Assembly (NCBI RefSeq): GCF_028502605.1
Contig: NC_079232.1
Span: 2,604,001 to 2,668,000, forward strand
Length of the DNA stretch: 64,000 nt
DNA from: Trichoderma breve
Lineage: Eukaryota > Ascomycota > Sordariomycetes > Hypocreales > Hypocreaceae
Reading direction: 5' to 3'
Position numbers and translations under genes: made by a program. Positions 50,960 through 62,425 of the stretch are shown in pieces; position 1 is the stretch's first letter, and every line of letters starts with the position of its first letter. The notes beneath the pieces were generated by a model. The model saw only the letters and a program-made list of their open reading frames with translations. It did no database searches and had not been told where the DNA came from.

Positions 50960-53293
50960 TCACATCTTTTCCAACTCCTCCTTGGGTACCGTGCGAACAA
51001 AGGCATGGCTCAAAAAGTGCAGCCAGGTCTTGTTCTTTTCCTTCTTGCTCTTCTTGTTGTTCTTCTTGTCTCCCTTTCCCTTCTTGAGTGATGGTTCGGG
51101 CTCATTGTCTGCGTATTCGTCTGCTCCTGACTCCACATCTTCATCTTCTTCGTATGCGTCTAGCGTTTTGCCTTTGCTTCCGCCTTCTCTCTGGCCCATT
51201 CTGTAGGCTAGTTTCAGGTAGCTTTTGACTGTCAAGTCGGGCAGTTTGTAATGTTTGTCGTCAAATGTGTTATACTCCACTTCATACTGAAACTCTCGGG
51301 GATTTGGCTTTGCATGTTTGGGCTCCTTGTGATCGTGTTGGCCTTTGCGCCACTTGGTGATGTCGACGCCAACATCAGGGATGTCATCGTTGATGTGAGT
51401 GAGATTGGCAAAGTATTGCGTATACCCGGTCAAGGTGAGGAGTTGAGGGTAGTAGGCAGGGCCAGGAGTCGAACCCTTGGGCGGGTCTAGAGGAATGGCC
51501 AGCTCGTGATCTTTGGGTGGCCTGCGCGACTTGTCCTTCTTCTTGTCCTTCTTGTGCTTCTTCTTCAGAATCTCGACTAAGACTTCTTCTGGATTCTCGT
51601 AGTCGATGGTATCCTCCGGGAGTTCCAACGCCGTAGGCGGGTTTGCCTGATCGTATGCATCTCGCCACACGGGCACGTCTTCGATTCCAGTAATGTTGTA
51701 CTCAAAAATGCGAAGTGTGGGGAAATAGTTTGGCACAACGCTTGGGGTGATGAGGGAGAGCTGGTATCGCTCAGCGTACTTGCCACCAATTTTACCCAGC
51801 TTCTTCTTCTTCTTCTTGTTCTTCTTCCCCTTCTTCTTCTTTTTCTTGCCCAGCTCCGTCTCTTCATCGTCTTCCTCATTGGTTTCATTATCAAAGTCAC
51901 GGGTAACAACTTTGGGCAAATCCGTCCATATGTCCCGCAATTCCTGGAGATAATCTTCTTTGGAAGAGATGGATATTGACTCGTCTGGGGAGCCACGTGT
52001 ACGGACTTGGTCAAGACCAAGCTCCGGAGTCAGTTCCTTTTCATCTTGGAGAAGGAAATGGTCAATGTTCATATGTCCATAGAGAGAGCCAACTACAACG
52101 TCGCGGTACTGCTTGAGCCACAGCGTGTATTTTTGCCAGCAAGTTTCGTCCCAATTTTGCTTGCTCTCCGTCCGAGCAGGTGGCACATGGCCCATGAGAA
52201 TGGCCTTGACTCCTCGTTCCCTCAGGATCTGCAGCTGCACGCGCAGCCAGTCCATGTGCTTGTAGCCGGGTTCGGAAGGGTGGGCGCAGCCATCCACACC
52301 AGCATTGCGATCGAAAAAGTACATTGTGTTCAAGCTGAAGACGGCAAGCTGGTTGGGAATGACTTCGATGTAGAACCAGCCGCCAAACGCAAAGGAATGG
52401 CGCTGCTCTTCGGGGATGAAGCGGCGCCAAATGTCACTGTAGGTTGCGAACCACTTGTTGGGCCCTGGCAACATGATGTTGTGGGGGAGGAAGTCATTGT
52501 TGCCGAATGTAGGCACGATGGGGATCTCGAGCCCGTGTTCGGGAGATGAGAATGTCTCAACAAACTTGTCGGCGATGATGCGGTTGGTTCTCAGGATCTC
52601 AGGCTCGTGTCGAGGATTCTGCTCGTCGCTATCGTGCCTGGCCGAATCGCCCGTCCAGATAACAAAATCGATATCATCCTTGATATTCTCCTCGATCCAG
52701 GTAAAGGTAGCGTTTATAAGCGAAAATGGAGTGTCGCAATCCGTCTTTTCGGCTCCATATGATCCAGCCAATCCTTTTCCTCGGTGGCATGCGATGCCTT
52801 CTTCGGTGGAAGTGTGCACGCGATAGAGTTCGTCAGGGTGGAAATCTGCACCAATTATCACGGTCAGCCCAGGATCTGCCAATCATGCCAGATCGATGCA
52901 ATGTAGCATCAGCTAATAAAAGAGACAAGAGTCGATTGGTGGTGCAGCGTCGCATGCAGATTGTAAATTGGAGATTGCAAAGATAGCGAGAGATAAGGCG
53001 GAAGCACCAGTAGAAGCAAAAAAGCATCTGGTGTGCCAATCGCAGGCAGACAATTTTTTTTTTTAACTTCACGCAGCGCAATGCAACGCACCTGAGATAT
53101 GCAGGAACCGGCCGCTGAGTTTCCGCTGCTGCAGTGGTAGCGCATCGGATTCGGACTCGATCGGGCGCAGAACTTGCTGGTCGAGGCGAGTTGCGGAGGG
53201 CAGGGCGAGGGTTTTGGAGGTCAGAGATGCAAAGGCGAGCAGCATCAGCTGGTATGGCCGTCGATTGAGGCCGCCGCCGCGTTGGCGAGGCAT
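50960..53293 (-). CDS. ppn1: Vacuolar endopolyphosphatase
   Basis: Two exons, 53293-53092 and 52845-50960, give 695 residues. The intron is placed so that GRFLHIS joins DFHPDELYRVH, the first metal-binding motif of the calcineurin-like phosphoesterase fold. Further metal motifs: WTGDSARHD, FGNNDFLPHN, ILMGHVPPA and GSLYGHMNIDHF. Ppn1 cleaves inorganic polyphosphate internally in the vacuole. The N-terminal hydrophobic segment (YQLMLLAFASLTSKTLAL) is a signal anchor. A Lys-rich stretch of about 25 residues after EDDEETELGKK and another Lys-rich tail at the C-terminus are typical insertions of fungal Ppn1. The ending SHAFVRTVPKEELEKM fits. Confidence 0.92.
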
Positions 53294-56228
53294 CGTGGGA
53301 TGTTGTGTGTGGTGATTTTGTTTCGTTATTTTTTCTCTTTAGGTTCGGAGATGCCGTCTGTGTGTATAATAGGTGGGCTGAATGCAAGCAAGAATCCGCC
53401 CGATGAGGAAGAACAAAGAAGAAACAAACAAGAAAAAAAAGCAAAGAACCAAAGACGCAAAAAAAGAGTCGTAGGAATTGCCAAACTCAAAGACGCATCG
53501 CTCCAACGAGGCTTTGCTAGACTCGACACCGAATGAAGTTTTTTTAGGGGTCCAGGGGTTGAAATTCTTTTGACAGCGGAAGTAAAACTTGCGGTGGTGT
53601 GGCGGGCGCTGAGGCTATGAGGTCATCGGTGCCAATCAGCTGGGGATGATCCAAACTGTTGGCTGCGTCTGCCTGCTGAGACAAGACAGTCTGTGTCAAC
53701 TGAGGAATGGATGGGCAGTAGTTGGAGTCAAATAGGAAGTAACGTGACGAGATGAGTCCTTGGTAAATGCTCGTGCTCAAGTTAAGAAGAAAGGGTAGAG
53801 TTTGGAAAAGCTTGGATGTCTCTCAGCTAAAAGGAAATAATATGGAGAGCCTCGACGGAAGAAACGAGGCTAGAACGAGTCATTCTCGACAATGGGATGA
53901 TGCACCCAGCTCCGGGCCCTCCCAGTATTAATATAGCAACCTGGAACAAAGAAGCAAGGCCGTCAGCCAGCCATGATCCCATCTCCATCCAGCTCCCGAC
54001 TTAAATCGCTCTTCCCCGTATTCTCAGCCCCGGCGAGAACCTCTATGGCCCAGCCCAGGGTCCTGGTGATCCTCCCACCACAAATTATGTCCGAGATGCT
54101 CTGCATCCGGCTCCACAGCCACCCTAACGGTGCAGCGCTCACGGCCAACCAAGCGACCGAATCTCCAAACCTCATCGCCATCGGCTCTGCCATGGGGGGG
54201 CTGCTGAGCCGTTTGTCTGACTCTCGCGCGTCTCTCCCCCACCCCGATGCTAGACATGCTAGCAATATCTGGTTGTCTGGCTCCCTTTTACACTCTCGCC
54301 GTCTCCGCCTAGCTCCCGCCCAGAGTTCCGAGCTGCCGGCCCCTTCTTTTTTCGTTGTCGTCGCCAGAGCCAATCTCGAGTCCGGCACGGCTCCACGTGC
54401 GGTGATGAGACGCCATCGACGAAAGGCCTGGGTGTCACAGCCGTAGCGAACAAGCTGCCAGAGCGTGAGCACGCGACTGTGTCTTCGCATGTGAGGGGGG
54501 AAAACTGGACGCCTTTTTTTCTTGGTCTTCTCCTTCTTCTCTATTGCTCTATTCTCTATATTCTCCATTTATTGCCATCCCGCTCTCTCCACCTGTTGTG
54601 ACCATGTCGTTCGATCTCTTTCTCTTTTGGAACCAGGCCAGTCTTACCGTTGAAGATCGTGGCTGCGCACCTGCGCTCACCTGAGCAGTTTTTTTTGGAG
54701 TAGGCGGATGACGCCCGCAGTTGATTTCTGGTCGCGTGCGCCAAACGACCTGTATCGTTTGCTCCAAATCCCTGGGAGTATTCAAGGTTGCAGTAGACTC
54801 GAATGCAAATATAGGTCCATCGACACATGCATGTACGAGTATGTAGGCGCATCTAAGGGTCTAGATTGTCGTTGCACAGGTGATGTCATTTTCCAGGAAT
54901 ATATCTGCGGCTAGAGCGCTGTCAAAATCGACGACTTGTTCGTCTGTCCAACCTGGATATATACGACCTCCAACTACATACAACACTACATGTACTATAA
55001 TGCGAACTGCCAACTGCTGCTGCATCAACCCCTCTGCTGTTAATCCATCTAGCCAACAACGAAAGGGAAAGGGAATGACGTTCATGTGTCTCACCACCCA
55101 ATGGCCACCGTCTTGGCCCGATATATAGCGAACCGCATGCCCTGCAGGCTCTGGATGCACATCTCATGCTACCCCAACCACATACACTCGGCCAATAGCA
55201 AACCAACTTGCATCTCACTCAACCTCTCCAATTCAAGTGCTTTGCCACTCTGTCATCCTTCAGCTGCTCCCTTCACTGCAACCCAGCCGGCAAAGAAGCT
55301 AAAATGTCTCTTTCCCGGCTGTTGCACAGTGTTATCATTTGTCCACTCACCGTTAAAACAGCATAAATGCACACCGAGACAATATGACGATGCTACACTC
55401 ACTAACTTTCAGGCTGCTAAGCCTCCAGCGCCCAATCTTTGTCCTACGGAGTGTCCGATCAGCGTGTTCTGTACTCTGTAAGCCCTGCTACAAAACTAAT
55501 GCTGTACGGGTACAAGCAAACTTGGCATTTGGCATATCACGACATGCGCTAGTCCCAAAAAGGAACTCCAAGCCCTCCACTTCTCTTCAATTTTTTTCTC
55601 TTCCTTTTTTCTCTTTTTCCCTTTCTCACATCACGCAACACCCTCAACATGAGCACCTGATACAGGTGTGAGGCCTTCTCATCATATCCGTAGATACGTC
55701 GCAGTTGGAGGATTTAAGTTGCTAGACGAATATTTGCCGCACGTTTGAGGGGGGTCATAGATTTTTTCTCTGTGATGGCTCCCCATGGTTTTTCGTGGCT
55801 ACATGATTTATTTTGCTAGTGCTAGCTTTGAGGTTGTCTCTAGGGAGATGCACTGTGTGATTATGCCCTTTGCCTACTATCCGACACCGTAAAACGATGT
55901 ATTGGATGATGCACCGTGTGAACGCTCGCTGCAAGAGTTGATGTGGCCAGTCAATTGGTTTGAGATTGAGTTCCGCGAGTGGATGAGTCGCTGCTGTTTT
56001 TCTGTGTTTACCCTAGAGGTTTGTTTGGATTCATAATCTCCTTGAACAATCTTCAACAAAGCACTTCGAAACGAATGATTGAGTCAGGTGGTTAATATTA
56101 ACTAGCTGTAACTGGACCTATCGCAAAAGTTGGGAGCATGTTTGCAGCGAAGCCGCCACCGATGTAAAATGACAGATTCGAGTGCTATTTGGTGGCGGTG
56201 TACCGTTATCAATTCTGTCAGGAGACCG
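53294..56228. other. 2.9 kb gene-free stretch
   Basis: No gene is supported. Opposed long frames at 53963-54568 (minus) and 53973-54446 (plus) overlap each other in GC-richer DNA and neither shows motifs. The remainder is AT-rich. Confidence 0.4.
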
Positions 56229-57311
56229 TTACAAAGCCCCTTGACCTCCATCTTCACCTCGTTTCAGAATTTCAGTAAGATTTTCAGGCTGGACTCTATC
56301 CCACAGACTTCCCTTCCCAGAAGCTTTACCGTTGGCCTCTTCTATACGGAACCATTCTTCGGCAGTCTTGATCCTATTTGGATGGATTTCGTCCAGAATA
56401 GCATACTCTCTCTTCATGAGATCATCCTTGCAAAAGTTCCAGAAGCCAGTGAAGTTATCCTTGGTGGACATTGTACTAGCATCATTGGGATCAGCATTGT
56501 AGGCGGCCGGTAAATCAGCAATGTCCCGATATAACGCCCAGTAGTCATCCATTGACATTTCGATATACTGTGCAGGGCGGCCAGTAACGCGTTCAAAAGC
56601 TTTAGCCATCTCGTGAAAGCTAATATGTGCAATCGCAGTCCGAAGATCCATCCCACTAGCCTGTCTAGGATTGTCAAACATCCAACGGACGTAATAGCCA
56701 CAGTCTTGTAGGGCAACGAAAGGCACGGCAACGTCGCCAACTGGAATGCGCCAGGTGACGATACCGTCTTCGATGGTTGGCGACATCATCGTTGCACCGC
56801 TGATACTCATATCAATATATGGCCCTCCTGTGAACAGACTTGCATCCATTCTGTCCATGTTTGTCGTGTTTTGCCACAGAATCCACTCCCCAATTCTTCC
56901 TTTCCCGTCTAAATGTCCGCACCGATACTTCGAGTTATAGGCCCCTGCCTTAAGCGCATAGTCATGGTTCCCATATACAAAGAACTTGAGACCTTCTTCA
57001 AGAGCAATTTCATAAATACGAATTGCCCAGAACATTTCTGCCTTCTCTCCAGTGTTGAACCCATCAATATTGACAAATGCCCCATAACAACCGCGGAGAC
57101 CTTTATGAAGGGTTGTCTCGTTGGCTAGAGTTCCTTCGAATAATTCCACATTTCCGAGTCCGTACAGTTCCTGAGCACGTCGAGATGATACGTTACGTGT
57201 CAGAACTCTGACCTGATATTTCCTATCACTGACAAGACTTCTGACAATGGGCATCCCTTGGGCACCCGTGCCGCCAATCACAAATATTTTAGGAACGTCT
57301 TGGGAATCCAT
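56229..57311 (-). CDS. NmrA-like NAD(P)-binding protein
   Basis: 360 residues from ATG 57311, single exon. The nucleotide-binding motif is KIFVIGGTGAQGMPIVRSL (GGTGAQG at residues 13-19), the NmrA-type variant of the Rossmann glycine motif. It continues YQVRVLTRNVSSRRAQEL, LFEGTLANETTLHKGLRGCYGAFVN and YEIALEEGLKFFVYGNHD. No catalytic YxxxK is present, as expected for NmrA-like proteins, which sense the NAD(P) redox state or act as reductases. The C-terminal half (AFERVTGRPAQYIEMSMDDYW) is also typical. An upstream in-frame start at 57416 would add an unlikely extension. Confidence 0.88.
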   Translation of the reverse strand: MDSQDVPKIFVIGGTGAQGMPIVRSLVSDRKYQVRVLTRNVSSRRAQELYGLGNVELFEGTLANETTLHKGLRGCYGAFVNIDGFNTGEKAEMFWAIRIYEIALEEGLKFFVYGNHDYALKAGAYNSKYRCGHLDGKGRIGEWILWQNTTNMDRMDASLFTGGPYIDMSISGATMMSPTIEDGIVTWRIPVGDVAVPFVALQDCGYYVRWMFDNPRQASGMDLRTAIAHISFHEMAKAFERVTGRPAQYIEMSMDDYWALYRDIADLPAAYNADPNDASTMSTKDNFTGFWNFCKDDLMKREYAILDEIHPNRIKTAEEWFRIEEANGKASGKGSLWDRVQPENLTEILKRGEDGGQGAL

Positions 57312-58763
57312 TGTCAACGTTGAGTGTTGCCACAAGAAAGAAATGTATGAAGTACATCGCGGCAACAATAAGCACTCGGCTGAGTAGACCCCTGCTACTT
57401 GAATATATGCCATCAATTGAGAAAATAGTCTCTGACCTATGCGTCTGATATGTAGAGTTATTCTTCAATGTCTCCACAGTCACTGCAATGCTTTGAAATC
57501 AGTCGGTACAACAGCATAATCTATATCCAACTCAGCAAAGCCCACCATGACACAAAACTTTCCTGATTACTGAATATTTGTCATCTCGTCTGATTGGTCT
57601 CTTGGAGATGGGGTTATCGCTCTCTTGTTGTGGTTATGGGCGATGGTGATTACTCTTCTTTCAGTATATGCCTTGTAGATCTGCTTGGCATTCGCTAATC
57701 TGGTATCAATATTCAATGGCTTGAGCGCACTATGCTCAGGGAAAATATGTTCTCAATCACTATATGCTAACCGATTGCATTTGTCACGTTTGTGGCCTGC
57801 ACCCTTGATGCTTCAGTGCTATGTTGAGTAATCGCTAGTCCGCTAGACAGCTTTGTAAGTGTTTCTAATGTCGAGACTATACATGAAAATGGCAATACTT
57901 GACTTCCAGTTCTAGTACATCTAGTATACAGTCTTCGTATCAAAGGCGATCATACATTAAGGATAATGAAGGTATGAGTCTTGAGTATAAAGCAAAACGA
58001 CCGAGTAAAATGGTTGCAATGGATCATTGAGGCACCATCAAATTAGAGATTTTCCACAATGTCTTTCGCGAAGAGCGGGGTCTCTCTTGTCCAGCTGATG
58101 AGCGCCAAGAAGTTTGAACTGTGAATTTCCATCTAGAAGATGAAGCTCATTGCTCTAATTAATCTTATAGCTTCTTAATATTCGAGCAAATTTGATTGCT
58201 TCTGCACAATCTTCACTGGAGCAAGACGTCTATGACTCTTTCAAATTTGGAATAAAACAAGAGACACGCACATTTTCAACTTCTTTTTTTTTTTCCCCCG
58301 GATCTTGCATAACCGCTTTGCATTATAATTCTGAATCATTCATGTATATGCAGTGCAGGAGAGAGGATCACATCAAGGGTCGGCTCAGCCGCACCGGCCT
58401 ATGGACGCATTTCACAACCCAGACTGGACTTGGAAATAGAAACACAGTATTATATCTGAAGGCAATCAGATGTGTGATCTACCCCTCGCATCTTTCAGTA
58501 GGTCCCGGGGATCTCATCACAGCTGGTGATGTACCCCCAACCTTCTTCTTTTTCAGGAGGCAAATGGTCAGGGCGTAAGCCGCTCTCCCGCTATCCAATA
58601 TTGACTTTATTTATTTCTGAAAAGTTACAGAAAAGAAAGGGGGTTCTCTTCTCCTTTCTTGGTTTGTCATGCCAGATGAGCTGAAGTGGATATTGTAAGT
58701 CACACAATTTTAGTTTAGCTTTATCAATTAAGATAAGATACAGCTCCATCATAATTCGGATGC
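57312..58763. other. 1.5 kb gene-free stretch
   Basis: No gene recognised; AT-rich. A frame at 58192-58578 is low-confidence and motif-free. Confidence 0.4.
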
Positions 58764-58863
58764 GCTTCCGTAGCTCAGTTGGTTAGAGCTTCGTACTAAT
58801 ACTAGACGTCACAATCTAGCCTTGGTAATGCGAAGGTCGCAGGTTCAAGCCCTGCCGGGAGCA
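58764..58863 (+). tRNA. tRNA-Ile (anticodon AAU) with intron
   Basis: Acceptor stem GCTTCCG pairs with CGGGAGC and the discriminator is A. The D arm is GCTC-AGTTGGTTA-GAGC. The anticodon stem TCGTA pairs with TGCGA; the loop CTAATA... places AAT at positions 34-36. About 26 bases after position 37 (starting CTAGACGTCAC) form the intron at the canonical place. The T arm is GCAGG-TTCAAGC-CCTGC. No CCA is encoded, as normal for eukaryotes. All stems are intact. Confidence 0.93.
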
Positions 58864-59716
58864 AATGCCCCAGATGCGTTATCCGAATTATTTTTTTTAC
58901 TTTTTCTACCATAAATCGTACGAAATCATTCTTCCCTTTTTGACCATTTGTCAAAACAGGTCCTATGGTCTGATATCTTTATATGAGGAACACAAAATAC
59001 TAGGTGAATCACTCTCACAGATTACGCTAGCCCGTCTGGCCTCCTGTGTCTCCTTTTTCTTGAATTTTCCAATTTTCGGTGTATCTCGATGTATCTCAAT
59101 TGATCGACTGAGACCTATGCCAACTGATAGAAATATTTGCAACCCCTCTGTCTATAGTTGCCTGACGGCAGACTCTCTGTTTACTACATATGTACGTTTG
59201 CGGCAGAAAATCCCTAGTAGTATTCAGTTCCAATGGTGCACTTGACAGGTCGGTCTCTATCGAAACTGCTAGTGAGTCCGGTGATACCGGCAGCCAAGTT
59301 CTAAGAACCAGGCCACTAGACAGACTGTGAGGCTTCTGAGTATAATTTGCTTGTAATGGGATGAGGAGCTCTGGCAGAGTGGCAAGGAATATATCCAGTA
59401 TTTTTTGTCACCATTTGCTCATTGTAACAACAGGCATAAATGGCCCATAGTAGAGACTTCCCGAGCCTTCGTGATTACTGGCGATAATTAGAAGTACATA
59501 TACTCTAATCCCTGAGAAGAATACTTCGCCTAGCATTGGGAATCTTCTGAATCGTACCTTAGCCCGTTCAAGTCCTGGTATTGTTCTGGTTGTATGAACC
59601 CTTCTGAGAATAAACATCACATTTCTATTCATTCAAGAGGAGGAAATAAATCAATACAAATGAGACGTCAGTCTAACTACATGTCCTCTAGGCGCTGTCA
59701 CTTAACGCAGCTGCCC
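58864..59716. other. Gap between tRNA and the Clr5-domain gene
   Basis: A T-run at 58891-58897 could terminate the tRNA transcript. No gene seen otherwise. Confidence 0.4.
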
Positions 59717-62425
59717 TTAAATATGAAACGATGCCCGACTGTACAGATTCCGGTTTATATCCATGTTCATGATATGCTGCTTTGTGACATCGTCCGCAGT
59801 GTGGACAGGGAAGGAAGCTTCTTCAAACCATCCACAGATAGTATGCGTTTGTAACATGTCTCTTTGTACAAAAGGCATCTCGAGCTCCACTGATTCTCCT
59901 CGCAGCCACTTTTTCAGCGCACACATGGAAAAGTTATCGGAGATCCAAGAATCCAAATCTTCAATCTTTCGATAAGTAAGCATCTCAGCTTGAATAGCAG
60001 CCCAGATGAGACCAAGTTGCGGATTTCCACAGGGAAAAGAAGAATACTGGTGATAGGTGAGCACCAGCTGACACGAGGCCGTAGGTCCATGTACCGTCGA
60101 AATATCATCGCCATCAATAACCATAGAGTCGAATGGATCATCAGAGCCAGACTGTGCACTGGCTATGGTGCTTGGGCGATGTATTTTGCCAGATTTGGCT
60201 AGCTGCAAGATTCCACGCATGCAATGCCATCCAATCTGGCATTCAGGATTCCAGCCATCTACAGTTGCGGCTGGGACTGTTTGCATAAAACTATCAGCGT
60301 CTATTTTTGCATGATGACACCCAGTTGCGGGTGTAAGCCCCAATATCTCATCGAATGATACCTCCGCCTGTAGTGAAACGTTTGCTCCTAGCCTTAATAG
60401 ACAGACTAGCATCGCTATAACTCCAAATAGCGTCTCTCCTTGGATGCGTGAATTTGCTAAATGGTATGTCAATACCACTATCAAGTGAAGGGTTGCAAGT
60501 GATAGTTTGGTACCACAAGAGACGCAGCGTCGAATGAACAATCCGCTAAAGCGGTTGATATGGGGTATATAATCTCCAGGAGAGAAAATCCTCATCATGT
60601 TGTGACAAACAGCCTGAACGGAGCTGTGACAGAAGGGGTGTTTCCAGTTAAATGGAACGCGGTATTTGCCACGTTGAAAGAGCCGGCGAATTGCTGGAGA
60701 ATCTGCATCCCATCGACCACATGCATCTCTTTCTTCTCCAGGATACGCATCTGTGTCAATAAAGCCGGAGCTGACTTCTCTTGGACTAACACGCGTATGT
60801 GAACGTATAATGGAAACTATCAAGCTATCAAGGACTGTATGTCCCATGATGTCCTCGTAATTTTTAGCGACCGGATATACGTCTTCAATACACTCGAGAA
60901 GTGTGGTGAGCAAAGAACAGCACGTATTACCACCATCCAAGTAGCTAACTGCGAGGTGGTAAGGGTAGATCTCTTTGAGTGACTCAATGAAGCTTGGATC
61001 TTCCATTCCTTCTACAAGAAGTGATTCCACCAATTCTATGTTCCCAGCCATTATCGCGAATCTCAAAGATTCTAATTGCAGTGAACTCGGAACTGTTCGC
61101 AGTGACTCGGCGATTAACGAATTAGAGACTGGCAAATGCTCAGGTGATAAAGAAGTGAATGTGCTTTCTGTAATTGATTGTTGCATTGACTGGGGGAAGG
61201 AATGGTCGTTACATTCCGCTAACGACCACGGCTCCTCAAGAGGGTGACTGGATTTGATCGTCATCTTATCTTCTTCTTTGCTAGCGTATTGTTGTTTGTG
61301 GGTGACATGAATAACCCATCGGCAATGCTGGGAAGGCGTAGGTAAAAATGTTGCTTCATCTTGAGGCGGTAGAGGCGAAGGTGCAAAACAGCTTGCTGGA
61401 GTTGTAGTTGCTGAGGAGGGAATCACCGGCGGGGTAAGAGTCAATTCTGCTATCATATCAATTGTCCACAGCAGGGGCCCTCGTCCCCAGTGTTTGGCTG
61501 TGACAAAAGTGTGAATCCAGAACTCGTGCATATAATTTGTCAAGATACTACCGTGACTTAGTACCCTTTGAGCGGATACTACTTCAGCATAGGTACTTAC
61601 ATGCGATCCTCTTCGCTGCATTTTATAAAAAGCTCCTTCAACTGCCCTTGCAATAGTAGGTTTGACAGGTCTTGCCTAAATCTTTGACGAATAAGCTGCA
61701 TTGATGGTGATGCCATAGCTAGTGGAGACTTGCCAGTGGTATCCGGACTGTTGACTGTTATGTAGTTTGGAGTTAAGGGTGTATCTCCAAACGGTGAAGC
61801 AATATCGGGCTGTCGGATAATTGAGTTTTTGAGAGCGCTATAAGGGAGATTCCAAGTACTCAGTCTATGGATGGTTAGTATACATAGACATCGTAACGTT
61901 GAGGATTGAGGTTCAAGGACTAACACCCCCGGTGCCATAGGCTCTACAACATGGCGACGAATTTTATCCTGCAGATGTCTTTTAAGTTGTTTCTTGTCCA
62001 CGGGTTTACCTTCTTGAAGTGTAACATCAGAAATACTGGCTCCTGCATGAGTCCTTTTACCAAGGGCGGTGGTAATATCATCTTTCTCATGATTCAGGAT
62101 GCGCCTGCGCACGTTCCATTTCCGAAGGGTATTCTCAAGCTGGTTCTGTCTATAAACGTTGTTCTATAGCATCAGTAAATGAATAATATTATGATGGAGA
62201 AAATGTGCGTAGAAAAGGAAGATGCAGAACTAACGCCATATGGAAAGAATATTTGTCTTTCATGAACTCAGTTACATGGCGCATTGTCATACGCTTGCCG
62301 CCGGGCCCATAGTTTCCCATGTACAATTGAACGATAATGGGCTTGAGCTTTTCCAATCGCTCTGCATATGGCAACCTGAGAAACTTATCTTCTCCGGAGC
62401 CGGGGAGCAAGCTACCAAGATCCAT
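59717..62425 (-). CDS. Large Clr5-domain protein
   Basis: Three exons, 62425-62235, 62149-61601 and 61547-59717, give 856 residues. The first junction rebuilds a Clr5-type N-terminal domain: RLEKLKPIIVQLYMGNYGPG, RHVTEFMKDKYSFHMAQNQLENTLRKWNVRRR (residues about 20-75, split by the intron). Clr5 domains are presumed DNA-binding modules at the N-terminus of many fungal proteins. The second junction uses GTAAGT, a TACTAAG branch site and GTAG. The large remainder is helical, with ankyrin-like helices around LRFAIMAGNIELVESLLVEG and LLRLGANVSL, but no full ankyrin array. It is a typical member of the lineage-expanded Clr5/ankyrin family; function unknown. Confidence 0.75.

Noticed and set aside
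53963..54568. Opposed 157- and 201-codon frames in the 53.3-56.2 kb gap
   Set aside because: They overlap each other almost completely; composition follows local GC and neither has domains or splice support.
58192..58578. 128-codon frame upstream of the tRNA
   Set aside because: Isolated, low-complexity Phe runs, no motif or intron signals.
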